A DNA stretch of 64,000 nt from Adiantum capillus-veneris (Eukaryota > Streptophyta > Polypodiopsida > Polypodiales > Pteridaceae), in assembly GCA_014529385.2 (NCBI GenBank), contig CM043963.1, forward strand, positions 77,675,412 through 77,739,411, read 5' to 3'. Positions 10,178 through 21,194 of the stretch are shown piece after piece; the stretch's first letter is position 1, and the number at the start of each line of letters is the position of its first letter. The notes below the pieces were generated by a model. That model saw nothing but the letters and a program-made list of their open reading frames with translations. It was not told where the DNA came from and did not search any database. A program made the position numbers and the translations under genes.

Positions 10178-10789
10178 AATGAGGGAGGCAAAATGGTCCC
10201 GGTGGCCTACACCAAGACAGTGCCTATGGGCCTCATCACAAATGAGGGGAGCAAAAATTTTGGGGCACCACCGAGCTTGGCATGCATCTAGGACACAAAA
10301 AATCCACAACCAGGCATCATCTGTGGGAAGGGAGTGCCATGCAATGATACAAAGAGACACTCAACACCATACTTCTAATGGAAGTGGAGAGAAAACCACT
10401 AATCCACCACTAAAATCAACATTCTACATGCTAGGGAGAGTGAAAAGAGGGAGAGAGAGAGAGGAACAAACTCACAACACATATGCCACAGTCACAGGTT
10501 CACAATCCCAACTCACAAACATAAAGCACAATGATATCATGATGGTGGAAGTAGAAACCTCGTGATAGCTGCACCATATGGTGTATAACGAGATAATAAC
10601 ACGGTTGGGCAAGAGGATGTTGATGCTGCTCCCGTATTTTTTCCACAATAGCTTCACACTCTAAGCATATACCCACCTCCAAAACCCGTGTACAAAAATC
10701 CCAACACGATATACATTCTATTCTATGTGCATCATGATGCTGATTTCACCAAACCAACATAGCACTCATGAGAAATGAGAAATGAGAAA

Positions 10790-10875
<86 letters not shown>

Positions 10876-10900
10876 CTGTCACATGGATGCGAAGCACTTC
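10178..10900 (-). mobile_element. Probable LTR next to the primer-site motif, with (GA)n tract
   Basis: The segment to the right of the primer-site motif should be the 5' LTR of a minus-strand element. It has no convincing gene. It carries an uninterrupted (GA)n tract of about 80 bp at 10793-10873, like the LTRs of the young gypsy. The outer end and a second LTR were not found, so the assignment rests on the motif and tract only. Confidence 0.4.
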
Positions 10901-11030
10901 TCCTCTCGACTAGTTACAATCTTTTGCTAGCATCAACATCCCTCATAATGTTGCACTCCTTCGAGATGCAAGATAGGAAAAAAATTATTTTCTTTTAATT
11001 TCTTTTATTTTTTTCTCTTAGCTGGGGCAA

Positions 11031-11052
11031 GGGGGGGGGGGGGGGGGGGGGG
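11031..11052. repeat. Poly-G run of about 22 bases
   Basis: A homopolymer of G on the plus strand next to the 3' side of the LINE relic. Its length in the assembly may be unreliable. Confidence 0.9.
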
Positions 11053-11086
11053 TTTGAAAAGCATGCATCAACATATTCCCATCTTC

Positions 11087-11425
11087 TCATCTTGCTTCTA
11101 ATCTTGTAGATAACCCATTGGAATGTTTTCTTATGAGACACATCGACCCCCATTGCCCCAATGGAGCACCTAGGTGGCGAAAGACCTTCCTTATAGACAT
11201 TATCTCTCCAGTCCACATAGATGGACCGAAAGAGTCATTTTTAGACAGCGAGATCAATCTAGATTTTTCAATATGGCAGTTTGATCCAGAGGCTAGGGTG
11301 AACATTTGTATAATCTCCAAAGCCCTTCGAACAGTCCACGGGTAGGCTTTAAGGAAGATCAGGGAATCATCCCCAAAGATCTTAGCCAAGAACTGGTCCT
11401 TGGGCTCTAACAAATGGGAAGACAC
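11087..11425 (-). pseudogene. LINE (non-LTR) reverse transcriptase fragment
   Basis: The 112-codon frame includes IFGDDSLIFLKAYP, the reverse-transcriptase active-site region of plant LINEs (usually FADD), followed by the typical spacing to SGSNCHIEKSRLISLSKND and the later VFRHLGAPLG motif. Only this palm segment is left; the endonuclease, the upstream RT blocks and the RNase H are absent. It abuts a CACTA relic on the opposite strand. Confidence 0.65.
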
Positions 11426-11439
11426 CTCTAAAGTGCAGA

Positions 11440-12420
11440 ATGGCAGATTGGAAAAGCATAAGGGAAGAGCACTTCAATAGTGATCCACCCCAGTCTACTC
11501 CACCAAAAGGTATGTCTGAGTACTCCATATTTTTAAGGCTTCCATATTGGAAGGACTTAAAAATACAACACCTCTTGGATCCATGCACATATTCAAGAAT
11601 GTTTCTCACACAGTATGGACTATAGCGAGGGAGGATTTGAGGGCCTTAAAACATCTCCTCGCATCTGCCACTCCACGTCAAGCCCCCAATGGGAAGATTG
11701 TAGTTCCTAAAGCTCCATGGATTCTAATCAAAGATGAGCTTGATCAATTGAACGGTTTCATTACATCTATTCACACACCAATAGGATGCATGAGGTCACT
11801 AAAGGGAGCTTTCACAAAGACAAAGAAAGGTGGAAGCATTCAATTGTATAGATTGAAGTCTCACAATTGGCACAAGATGTTATAGGTATTTCTTTCATTC
11901 AATTTTTATGTTGTCCCTCATTTAAGTTAGATATTAAATTTTGTGTATGACTAAAATTGTATGTCTTCTTAATCTTTAATTTGACATTGTAGTTCATTTT
12001 GTCAGTGAGTATGTGCACATGCAGGGACAAGAAAGTGAAGGAAGCTATTTTCAAACTCGAGAAGTTAGTAAGGTATATCATATCTCTATTGAAGTAAAAA
12101 TTCTATATAGATTTAATCCCTAGAATGCACTTTATGTGCTCTTTTGTGTTATCTTGTAGCTTTATAAGTTCCAAAGAAATTGAAACCGATGTTATCCCTG
12201 TTGCTAGACTAACAATGTGTGCCATTGTTAGTCAAGTCCACCTCTTGATTCACGTGGTTGAGGAGATTGCTATATGTGGAGTAGTGCATGCACGATGAAT
12301 GTTCTTTTTTTCGAGGTTTAATAAAGACTCTCAAAGATTTTGTGCAACTACGATCCCATAGCCAGAGGCATCCATGGCCGAAGGATGGATTGCGCAGACG
12401 GTTTGCATGCTCCATCCCCC
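11440..12420 (+). pseudogene. CACTA (En/Spm) Tnp2-type transposase remnant
   Basis: The segment shows the C-terminal transposase landmarks of plant CACTA elements: LPYWKDLKIQHLLDP followed, after a one-base shift near 11580, by MHIFKNV (family MHVEKNV), then GGSIQLYRLKSHNWHKML (family GLKSHDCH), where the family usually has an intron. A probable intron occupies about 11886-12170. It is followed by PVARLTMCAIVSQVHLLIH, a GVVHAR block and the ASMAEGWI block near 12360-12395. Frameshifts and a TGA after HAR mark it as dead. No terminal inverted repeats were recognised. Transposases of this class cut and paste DNA in the nucleus. Confidence 0.8.
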
Positions 12421-12779
12421 CACTCGCTCCAGCTGTCGGTACTCCCTACTGGTAGCTTTCTAATTCAATTTCCAATGAATCTTCACGGATACCTCCACGA
12501 TTCCTTCCATTCTCATCTAAAACTTCAATTCAAAACGAACTCCACCTACTCCAAAGTGGGGGCCTTATGTCATTTCTCTAGCCATCACATCAACACCCTC
12601 GCGGTGCTCATGCTCCCCTCGCCTGCAATTACTATAAAAAAAAAAATTTGTCTCTTGTACCCTCGGTCGTCCGCTTGACATGCTGTAATAACATGGGGTT
12701 ACGTGACATTCGCCATCACCTACCTCTTGGGCAATAACTATGGCAACAAGAGATGTTGCCGCCTGTAGACCGCAACAAT

Positions 12780-12780
12780 G

Positions 12781-12843
<63 letters not shown>

Positions 12844-13364
12844 AGAAGAAGAAGAAGAAGAAGAAGAGAGTTTTAAAGTCGTAGGAAATTATCCCAAGAG
12901 ACCTTAAAGATCTAGCCGATGACGAGGAAAGTTGAACTCAAGACCTGTTATTGAAGAGGGAAATGGTATAACCAATCTACCACACTTGGGTGATAGAAAG
13001 GTTATACCACTTTTCTCTTTTTATTAGCGCGCGCACACACACACCCGAGAAGAGAGAGAGAGAGAGAGAGAGAGAGGCTACAATAGTGCGATATCTACTT
13101 GCCACAATTTTTGAAGCATCTCCGCAAGATTCTCTTCCATTTAGGCTTTTTTAGAAATTGGTATGACAAATTGAGAATATTCCCCCTCCTCTCACTACAG
13201 CCCACTATTGTGCCCCACTCTTCGGTTCTGGTGCCTCCGTCGGCCTCACTCTCTGCCCACTATCGTGCTGTCTATGGCCCTTTGCCCTTGAGCGCCTCTC
13301 CTCATGCCCTTGGCCTGACCAATCCCGCCATCCTCTCCTCCCTCCACCCTCTTGCATCACGCAA

Positions 13365-13412
<48 letters not shown>

Positions 13413-13507
13413 GCTCAAGGGTTGCAGGCCGCGTGCCCATGACTCTCGACACGCACTACAGAAGCATGGAAAGAGGAGCCAAATGCTCTGCGCTTTGAAA
13501 ATTAAAC

Positions 13508-13565
<58 letters not shown>

Positions 13566-13970
13566 CTCCCACACGTGGTCGATGGCTTGCAAAGAGACAG
13601 AGAGGGACGACAAGGCAGACCTAATAGAGTTGCTCACAATTCGCCTAGTAGAGCCCTCTTGAAAGAGCGCGCAATCCGTGAAGGAGGGAAGGAGCTGGAG
13701 GGCTATGAAGAGTGGAAGCAAATCGAGGCAACGAGCTGCATCTTTTTTGTGTGCTCCTCCTGCGCCTACTGCAATTGCTGCTCCTTCCGCCCAGCCTACT
13801 TTATGAAAGCTCGACATGCAGTCAATCCGACCGGTCGATCAAACTACAAGCCCCTCGCCGCTCTGCTGAAAACCTGTTAAAGCACTGTAAACAGCCTGTA
13901 GTTGTAAAGACTACTCATCTTGTACACATTGTCGCGAGCGCGCGCACGAGAGAGAGAGAGAGAGAGAAAG
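12780..13970. repeat. Cluster of microsatellites: (AT)n, (GA)n, (AAG)n
   Basis: Separate tracts are (AT)n at about 12780-12806 running into (GA)n to 12838 and (AAG)n to 12867; AC plus (GA)n at about 13031-13076; (GA)n at 13370-13410; (GA)n at 13511-13562; and (GA)n at about 13949-13967. Long frames here are artefacts of reading GA tracts as Arg-Glu or Ser-Leu. Between the tracts I see no supported gene. Confidence 0.9.
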
Positions 13971-14690
13971 AGAAGTACTTACTTCGGAACCTGACTAGAA
14001 GATATAGTGCACACATGCTTTGGCAAAAAGTGTGACGAACGGAGTGATAGAAAAGCTTTCGGATTCCAGCCGGTCAAAAGAGGCCAAGTGACAAATTCTT
14101 TCATTTGATATGACCATGCTAGTCTGGAGTGTTCGTCATCCAAGTACAAGGCTCACTAGCCACAAACCCCCACAAGGCACAGTTGTAAGCCACGATTACG
14201 CATCACTAAGGACATATGTAGGCCAAGATTGCGCCCACCAGACTAAATGACACACAAAATTTAAGGGGGGGGGATATCGACGGCCACAAAGTGAGAGGCG
14301 GATTCTCGACGCGGGCTAAACTCGAGCAACACAAAAATTGAGGCAAAAAGGAGGCCGAGCGTGCAAAATTTCGGGGCTCTACAGGCCGATTTTGAGCCCA
14401 CCACTGTGCAACCCAAGTTTTGGGTCACATGGGCTAACCAACTCACCCGCATGCACATGTTGTATCCTAATTTGTTTTTATGATGTTTTATGCTAAAAAC
14501 ACATGGATTGCCCGGGTTTAAGGGGTCCAATTTGTGGCCGGGCTTAGTTCTGATGGGACTACTGCAGTTGCAATTGCATAAAAACTCGTGTGTGGATTTG
14601 GCAACCGTGAATCCCCTCACCACCCTGCATCAAATTTTGTGTGTTACTTAGTCCTGAGGAGGTTGCACATCACTAAGGACGTGGTACTTG
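13971..14690. other. No recognisable feature
   Basis: Single-copy-looking sequence between the microsatellite cluster and the copia B1 remnant. Short frames have no motif or matching partner in the window. Confidence 0.5.
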
Positions 14691-14699
14691 CGGATATAT

Positions 14700-15945
14700 T
14701 GACCCATTGCGAGTCATGGATATACATTGCTAGACTTGGACTTGTAGTCAAATTTGTGGATGACAGATGTACAGTTCATGATCTCAGTTTTGGTGATGAA
14801 ATTGTTGCATCTGGCCTTTTGTGCCGTGGGCTGTATAAGATCACTTTGTATGACAAGTGTGGACAAAATTTGCAAATGCTGTTGCAGATTCAAGGACTAT
14901 TTTAGATGCAAGGACTATTTCAGTGTTTGTGGAAGATTCTGTTCAGCCCTTGCTGTCATCTACTAGAGACAGTAATGTAAGCTCACAGAACATTTATGAC
15001 ACTTTGTTGCCTCTTTTCAGTGGTGGAAATACGAATGTAATTTCCAATGAGGCAAATGTACAGCCTATGGGGGTTTCTGAAAATGTTACAGATCAGCCTA
15101 TTATTGATGCAGATATAGATGATGAGGAAAGGGCTGAAAAAATGAGCAGGCTAGAGGTATGCCAAAATGGCTGGTGCACACTTTGCGCGACAGTAAATTG
15201 GATGCACCTTTGTCTAGTCGTACTCGTTCAGGCTCTCGCCATGCATCTTATGCATCAGATTGTTATGCTTTGGCTGTGTCTAGTTTACATGATGTTGAGG
15301 AGCCTCTGTCTTTTGATGAAGCACAGAATTAAGAAAATTGGATGGCTGCCATGCAATCAGAATATGATGCACTTATAGAAAATGACACATGGACTTTATG
15401 TGATTTGCCTCCTGACAAAAAGGCCATTGGTACGAAGTGGGTTTACAAGTTGAAACGCAAGCCGGATGGTGAGATTGATCGCCATAAGGCTCGACTCGTT
15501 GCAAAGGGTTATGCACAGCAAAAAGACATAGATTATGAAGAGACTTTTGCTCCCACTTGTCGTATGACTACTGTGCATTTTCTATGTGCATTGGCATCTC
15601 ATTTTGGTTGGGATGTACATCAATCAGACATTGTTACTGCTTTCTTGAATGGTGACATATTTGAGGAAGTTTATGTAACGCAGCCTCGCGGTTTTGTCAT
15701 AAAGGGACAAGATGACAAAGTGTGAAAATGTAAGAAGGTTTTGTATGGCCACTTCAAGTTGTGAATCTGAGTACAGGACAGTCTTCACAGCTACGGTTAA
15801 GTGTGTATGGCTCAGACGCCTTATGGCTGATTTGGGTGTTGGACAGGACACTGCCAACACTATCTACACTGACAGTCAGAGCGCATTGGCAATTGCAAGG
15901 AACCTAGTTTTTCATGCTCGCACAAAGCACATTGAGGTGCATTAC
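14700..15945 (+). mobile_element. Copia element B1, left part, internally deleted
   Basis: The remnant begins in the gag-pre-integrase region (LGLVVKFVDDRCTVHDLSF), close to the same segment of the minus-strand element B2. It then jumps, missing the integrase core, to the linker (VEDSVQPLLSSTRDSN...NVQPMG). The reverse-transcriptase start follows at 15342 (NDTWTLCDLP, HKARLVAKGYAQ, DVHQSDIVTAFLNGD) and ends at GQDDKV. A second deletion joins directly to RNase H (MATSSCESEY, IYTDSQSALAIARN). The frame is cut at IEVHY by insertion of copia A. There is no 5' LTR. Confidence 0.88.
15941..15945 (+). repeat. Target site duplication of copia A, left copy
   Basis: ATTAC directly before the TGTTGAGATG start of the LTR is repeated as ATTAC at 21195-21199 directly after the other LTR. 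Confidence 0.92.
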
Positions 15946-16267
15946 TGTTGAGATGTCGAGCTCTACACCTTGAGCTGGCATCCACTACGGGTCTTGGCCG
16001 CTTACGGCTTTTACTCACTGGCGCGTTAGGTGACCGACACGGAGGATCTCTGCCAGTGATTCTACAGCTGGACTACACTTATAGTGCCAGCCTAGTACGC
16101 TTCTAGCGAGTTCACACTTAGTGACCGCATGTACATATGTGCTACTTTTCAGCTTTAGCACTTAGTCATTTTGTACTCTCTTTTCTGTGAAGAAGAAGAA
16201 GAAGCTTTCCATCTCTGTGTGCTTTGTGCTTGTCTTGTGTAGCTCTCTTGCATCCTCATTCTTTACA
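15946..16267 (+). repeat. 5' LTR of copia A
   Basis: 322 bp, TGTTGAGATG to TTCTTTACA. An AAGAAGAAGAAG stretch lies near 16190-16203 in the last quarter. Confidence 0.95.
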
Positions 16268-16280
16268 TGGTATCAGAGCC
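16268..16280 (+). promoter_or_regulatory. Copia A primer binding site
   Basis: TGGTATCAGAGCC immediately follows the LTR and is the standard complement of the 3' end of plant initiator methionine tRNA, used to prime minus-strand DNA synthesis. Confidence 0.95.
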
Positions 16281-16543
16281 TGGTGCAGGCAAGAGAGTCT
16301 AAGAGAGCAAGAGCATCACAATCCCTTCGTTCGCAATCCACGACCAGAGATTTTTCGCACAAGTTTCTGAACAGGTCTCTAAAGTGCAGTATACAGAGAT
16401 TTACTGTACAAGTACAGTGGTTGTATGTACGCTTGATTGTGGACACTCGTTGAGTGTAGAAAGCGTTACAGGAACCACGATAGCAGGTTCAGCAGATTTG
16501 CAGGTTTTTGCAGATTGCAGCTATTTTGTCTTAGTGCTTCAAG

Positions 16544-18010
16544 ATGTCTAACGGTTTTAGTCAGATTGTTACTGAGAAGCTTGAGGAAAATAACTACCCT
16601 GCATGGAAGTTCAGAATAACAAATTTCCTAAAAGGAAAAGGTTATTGGGACTATGTAGAAGGAGACAATGAAAAGGAACCAGAGATTCCCGAGGCAAATG
16701 CTACAGCAGAACAAAGGAAAGCTTTGAGGGACTGGCAACAAGGCCAGAGCAAAGTGATGTATTGGCTGTCTATGAGCATCACAGATGGCATGATGGGCTA
16801 TCTACAGGATGCTGAAACCCCCGCCATTGCATGGAGAAACTTAGGCAGAGTGTTCGAGGTGAACACCAAGGCCAGGAAGCTTCAACTAAAGTCGGAGCTA
16901 AATCAGGTTAAGAGGAACAACCTCTCAATCAATGATTATGCCTTGAAGATCAAGAGTATCATTGAGGCTCTTGGATCTATTAAAGTCTCAGTGGAAGACG
17001 ATGACATTGTCCGTGCATGCTTGGATGGTCTAGGAGATGAGTATGTACATTTTAGGTCTTCCATGAATACAAGAGACGACATCCCCGTGTTCCAAGATTT
17101 GATTTCTATGCTTATTCTTGAGGAGAAGAACCTTGACACATCTTCTTCTCATGGCAGAAATAATTCTGAACAGGCCTTCTATTCTAACTCCAACAGAGGT
17201 AGAGGTAGAGGTCGTGGTCGAGGCCCAAGGGGTTGCAGGGGCCAATTTCTGGAAGGTCAATCAAATCAAAACAATACAGGTGGCAGGGGAAACCAGTCTC
17301 AAGGCAGGGGGAGTCAAAGAGGTCGTGGTGCAGGATCAAGCAGGCAGCAACATACTCCAGATAGTAGAGAATGTTGGACTTGTGGTGAAAGAGGTCACAT
17401 GTCACGTGACTGTCCAAAGGGAAAAGCAAGTAGAAAGAGAGAACAGGGCAACTATGCATCTACTAGCAGAGATGCAGATGACAGCAAAAACGAGCGCATG
17501 TTTGTTATGCAGCATGTAATGAATACAATGACTGCAGAGAATTCCACCCAAGATGATGTTTGGTATGTGGATTCAGGTGCCTCTAATCACATGACGTCTC
17601 GTGGAGAGTGGTTTAGAGATATGCGCAAACCAGATGTGTCAGGCTATGTGCAGACAGGAGATGACACAGCTCACCCCATTGCTCATGTAGGGGACATACC
17701 TCTAAATACGAAGAGTGGGAAATCAAAGTACTTAGCAGATGTACTTCATGTCCCAAACATTACAAAGAATCTTGTTTCTGTTGGACAAATGGTTGAGCAG
17801 GGTTTGCAGGTTCGCTTCAATTCAAATGGTTGTTATGTAGAAGATTTCCAGAATGGCTGTAAGCTGATCACAGAGGGCAAATGTGTGGGCAGAATGTTTA
17901 CGCTGAATGTAGACATGCCTGAGGTAAAAGCTGCATTATTTGCACAGGGCACATGTGTTGTGGCTGATGTTGACATTTGGCACAAACGCATTGGCCATGT
18001 CAATGAGTAG
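16544..18010 (+). CDS. Copia A gag-protease part of the polyprotein
   Basis: This is the 488-codon first part of a single gag-pol frame; the ATG at 16544 lies about 275 bp after the primer site. Residues 1-200 form a copia-type gag (NYPAWKFRITNFLKGKGYW near the start). An Arg/Gly-rich stretch (GRGRGRGRG) precedes the CCHC knuckle CWTCGERGHMSRDC near residue 280. The aspartic protease motif WYVDSGASNHM lies near residue 345. The frame ends in gag-pre-integrase at HKRIGHVNE with TAG (18008-18010). The next frame continues in the same register, so this is a nonsense codon rather than a programmed junction. Confidence 0.93.
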   Translation: MSNGFSQIVTEKLEENNYPAWKFRITNFLKGKGYWDYVEGDNEKEPEIPEANATAEQRKALRDWQQGQSKVMYWLSMSITDGMMGYLQDAETPAIAWRNLGRVFEVNTKARKLQLKSELNQVKRNNLSINDYALKIKSIIEALGSIKVSVEDDDIVRACLDGLGDEYVHFRSSMNTRDDIPVFQDLISMLILEEKNLDTSSSHGRNNSEQAFYSNSNRGRGRGRGRGPRGCRGQFLEGQSNQNNTGGRGNQSQGRGSQRGRGAGSSRQQHTPDSRECWTCGERGHMSRDCPKGKASRKREQGNYASTSRDADDSKNERMFVMQHVMNTMTAENSTQDDVWYVDSGASNHMTSRGEWFRDMRKPDVSGYVQTGDDTAHPIAHVGDIPLNTKSGKSKYLADVLHVPNITKNLVSVGQMVEQGLQVRFNSNGCYVEDFQNGCKLITEGKCVGRMFTLNVDMPEVKAALFAQGTCVVADVDIWHKRIGHVNE

Positions 18011-18013
18011 AGA

Positions 18014-20893
18014 TTGCGCAGCATGCAATCAAAACAGATTGTAAAAGGTTTGCCCAAATTCAAGGTGGATGGTATGCATAAAGTGTGTGCAGCATGCCAG
18101 TTTGGAAAACAGTCAAAAGGCTCATTTCCACATGAGCGCAATGTATGTAAAAGGCCACTTGAGGTGGTGCACACAGATGTTTGGGGTCCAATCGATACTG
18201 CAAGTATACATGGTTGCAGGTATTATGTCTCTTTCATTGATGACCATACAAGGAAAGTATGGGTCTACTTCATGCGTAACAAAAGTGAAGTGTTTGGTCA
18301 CTTTCAAGACTTCAAAGTCATGATTGAGAAGGAGACAGATATGCAAATCAAGACATTGAGGTCAGATGGAGGGGGAGAGTACTTCTCCAATGATTTTTCA
18401 GATTTTCTGCGAATGCATGGTATACACAGGCAGTTTACATGCAGATATACTCCACAGCAGAATGGGGTCGCAGAAAGGAAAAACAGGCACATTGCAGAGG
18501 TTGCACGTGCATTGATGAATGAGAAGAACATGCCTCATCATTTCTGGGCTGAAGCTGTAAATACAGCTGTGTACATTATGAACAGGACACCTACAGCTGC
18601 GGTGCATGATGTAACACCTGAGGAAAAGTTTACAGGTACAAAGCCTGATTTGGCACACTTGAAAGTGTTTGGCTGCAAAGCTTACGTGCATGTACCAGAT
18701 GAGTTGCGTGGGAAATTGGATCCTAAAGCAGAGAAATGTATTCTTGTGGGATATTCCCTTGAACAAAAGGGGTACAGGTGCTACAATCCCATTACACGAG
18801 AATTACGAGTGAGCAGAGATGTAGTCTTTGATGAGATGAGCAGCTGGTACAGTAATGCACATGGCACTATTGGGGCTGATGTAAAAGATGATGTGGTTGT
18901 ACAAAATGTGAGGCCACAGTCACAGGTTTTGAGTGGACCACAAGAGTCCTCTTCTCGTGGCTTTGTTGAGAAACCATGGAATGGTAGACTACGTACGCAG
19001 GTTACTCCACCAACAGGTACAGGGAATGTATCACGAAAAGGAAAGGAAAAGGTATATGAACCTCCCTTTATGGTTGATGCATCATCAGGTTTTTCACATG
19101 TAGACATGGATTCAGATGGTTCTGAACAAAGTCTTGATGAGGAATTTGGAATTCCGGCTGTCATGACACCTGGTGTAAGGAAAGTACAAGAAGATGCTAG
19201 AGGGCAAAGGAGTGACCAAGGACCGCGCAGATCTAATAGAGTCAGAAATCCAGTTCAGAAATTGACTTATGATGGGTATCTAGCGCATCACCAAGCCTAC
19301 ATGGCTAAGGTGATACAGGATGTGGAGCCCACATGTTTTGAGGATGCAGTTGGAAATTTGCATTGGGATGATGCAATGAATGAAGAGATGGCTGCATTGG
19401 AAGCAAATGACACATGGGAGTTGGTGCCATTGCCAAGTGGCAAGAAAGCTATTGGCTGTAAATGGGTGTATAAAACCAAGCATAAGGCTGATGGTAACAT
19501 TGAGCGTCACAAGGCAAGGCTGGTCGCAAAGGGTTATGCACAGACGTATGGCATAGACTATGAGGAGACCTTTGCTCCAGTGGCAAAGATGACGACTGTG
19601 AGAGCTGCCATAGCAGTGGCTGCATCTAGAGGATGGATTATGCATCAAATGGATGTAAAGAATGCCTTCTTGAATGGTGAGTTGCAAGAGGAAGTGTATA
19701 TGGATCAGCCACCTGGTTATGTCGATCCAGGTTACCTAGATTATGTATGCAGACTTCTCAAAGCTTTGTATGGTTTGAAGCAGGGCTCTAGAGCATGGTA
19801 TGACAGGATTGCCAAGTATCTTGTCAGTATTGGTTTTAGGAGAGCTCATGCTGATCATTCACTCTATGTACGTGAGAGTGATGTGGGGATTGTGGTCATT
19901 ACCATATATGTAGATGACCTTATTATTGTTGGTGACAATGCTATGGAGATTGACCATGTGAAGGGTCTTCTCAAACAGGAGTTTGAAATGAAAGATTTGG
20001 GCGAGTTGCGCTACTTTCTTGGCATTGAGGTGATCAGGACTCCAGAGGGTGTATGGCTGTCACAGAGACAATATGCTTTGGACATGTTGTCAAAGTATGG
20101 TATGGCTGATTGTAAGCCGATTTCCATTCCCTTGGATGTGAATGCAAAGCTGAGTGCAGAGAAGGGTGATGTTGTTGAGGATGTCAATATGTACAGGAAG
20201 ATGGTGGGTAGTCTAATCTACTTGACTATCACAAGGCCAGACTTGAGCTACACAGTAGGCTTGGAGAGTCAGTTCATGCAGCTTCCGAGGAAGCCACATT
20301 TGGATGGAGTACGACGCACACTTAGGTATGTGCAAGGGACTCTTGACTACGCATTGTTCTATGCAGCAGATGCACCATTAGCATTGTATGGGTATACAGA
20401 TGCAAATTGGGCAGGTAGCATTGTTGATAGGAGATCTACGAGTGGCTTCATGTTCTCTTTTGGGAGTGCTGCTGTTACTTGGAGCAGCAAAAAGCAGCCT
20501 ACGGTTGCTTTATCGAGCACAGAGGCCGAGTACAGAGGTGCAGCAGTTGCGGCGTGCGAGGTAGCTTGGCTACGCACATTACTTGAGGACTTGGGAGTGC
20601 AGGTGGACCAGCAGATTGTCATTCATTGTGACAACCTCAGCAGCATGCATTTGGCTAGGAACCCAGTGTTCCATGCTAGGACCAAACACATAGAGGTCCA
20701 TTACCACTACGTTCGAGAGCGAGTGTTGGCGGGCGACATCGACTTGGTCTACGTCAGCACAGAGGAGCAGATAGCGGATATCTTTACCAAGGCCCTCGGA
20801 GCTGAGAAGCTTCGACGTTTACGGACTATGCTTGGACTCTGCGACATGCAGAGCTCGAGGGGGAGTGTTGAGATGTCGAGCTCTACACCTTGA
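18014..20893 (+). CDS. Copia A integrase, reverse transcriptase and RNase H
   Basis: The in-frame continuation after the amber codon is 959 codons without further breaks. The integrase zinc region (CAACQFGK) is followed by the D,D,E core: VVHTDVWGP, LRSDGGGEYF and NGVAERKNRH. Reverse transcriptase has TWELVPLPSGKKAIGCKW, DVKNAFLNGEL and the active site YVDDLIIVGD. RNase H has GYTDANWAGS, SSTEAEYRGA and HCDNLSSMHLARN, and the polyprotein ends with ADIFTKAL. The frame stops at 20893, inside the right LTR, as is common in copia elements. No other missing catalytic residue was seen. Confidence 0.94.
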   Translation: MRSMQSKQIVKGLPKFKVDGMHKVCAACQFGKQSKGSFPHERNVCKRPLEVVHTDVWGPIDTASIHGCRYYVSFIDDHTRKVWVYFMRNKSEVFGHFQDFKVMIEKETDMQIKTLRSDGGGEYFSNDFSDFLRMHGIHRQFTCRYTPQQNGVAERKNRHIAEVARALMNEKNMPHHFWAEAVNTAVYIMNRTPTAAVHDVTPEEKFTGTKPDLAHLKVFGCKAYVHVPDELRGKLDPKAEKCILVGYSLEQKGYRCYNPITRELRVSRDVVFDEMSSWYSNAHGTIGADVKDDVVVQNVRPQSQVLSGPQESSSRGFVEKPWNGRLRTQVTPPTGTGNVSRKGKEKVYEPPFMVDASSGFSHVDMDSDGSEQSLDEEFGIPAVMTPGVRKVQEDARGQRSDQGPRRSNRVRNPVQKLTYDGYLAHHQAYMAKVIQDVEPTCFEDAVGNLHWDDAMNEEMAALEANDTWELVPLPSGKKAIGCKWVYKTKHKADGNIERHKARLVAKGYAQTYGIDYEETFAPVAKMTTVRAAIAVAASRGWIMHQMDVKNAFLNGELQEEVYMDQPPGYVDPGYLDYVCRLLKALYGLKQGSRAWYDRIAKYLVSIGFRRAHADHSLYVRESDVGIVVITIYVDDLIIVGDNAMEIDHVKGLLKQEFEMKDLGELRYFLGIEVIRTPEGVWLSQRQYALDMLSKYGMADCKPISIPLDVNAKLSAEKGDVVEDVNMYRKMVGSLIYLTITRPDLSYTVGLESQFMQLPRKPHLDGVRRTLRYVQGTLDYALFYAADAPLALYGYTDANWAGSIVDRRSTSGFMFSFGSAAVTWSSKKQPTVALSSTEAEYRGAAVAACEVAWLRTLLEDLGVQVDQQIVIHCDNLSSMHLARNPVFHARTKHIEVHYHYVRERVLAGDIDLVYVSTEEQIADIFTKALGAEKLRRLRTMLGLCDMQSSRGSVEMSSSTP
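20851..20865 (+). promoter_or_regulatory. Copia A polypurine tract
   Basis: GAGCTCGAGGGGGAG ends exactly at the start of the right LTR, the position expected for the plus-strand DNA primer. Confidence 0.9.
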
Positions 20894-21194
20894 GCTGGCA
20901 TCCACTACGGGTCTTGGCCGCTTACGGCATTTACTCACTGGCGCGTTAGGTGACCGACACGGAGGATCTCTGTCAGTGATTCTACAAATGGACTACACTT
21001 ATAGTTCCAGCCTAGTACGCTTCTAGCGAGTTCACACTTAGTGACCGCATGTACATATGTGCTACTTTTCAGCTTTAGCTCTTAATCATTTTGTACTCTC
21101 TCTTCTGTAAAAAAGAAGAAGAAGCTTTCCATCTCTGTGTGCTTTGTGCTTTGTGCTTGTCTTGTGTAGCTCTCTTGCATCCTCATTCTTTACA
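20866..21194 (+). repeat. 3' LTR of copia A
   Basis: 329 bp, TGTTGAGATG to TTCTTTACA; the extra length comes from a 7-bp duplication in the GTGCTTTGTGCTTG stretch. Confidence 0.95.

Larger units (their letters stand above)
15946..21194 (+). mobile_element. Copia element A, complete with both LTRs (5249 bp)
   Basis: The LTRs are 15946-16267 and 20866-21194, both TGTTGAG...TTTACA. They differ by about 10 substitutions (3.1%, hand count) plus one 7-bp insertion in the right LTR. The minus-strand primer site TGGTATCAGAGCC (16268-16280) matches the end of initiator Met tRNA. The polypurine tract GAGCTCGAGGGGGAG (20851-20865) abuts the right LTR. The 5-bp target duplication ATTAC flanks the whole. 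The element sits inside the RNase H codons of the older copia B1, in the same orientation. The only coding lesion found is one amber codon at 18008-18010. Confidence 0.96.

Noticed and set aside
11426-11609. Extension of the LINE frame leftward of the CACTA relic
   Set aside because: It is the antisense of the CACTA coding sequence and lacks RT motifs.
13302-13817. A 171-codon minus-strand frame with long Ser-Leu runs
   Set aside because: The runs are translations of (GA/CT)n microsatellites; the flanking residues have no conserved pattern.
16268-16280. tRNA-like sequence
   Set aside because: It is only the primer binding site complementary to a tRNA end; no cloverleaf can be formed.
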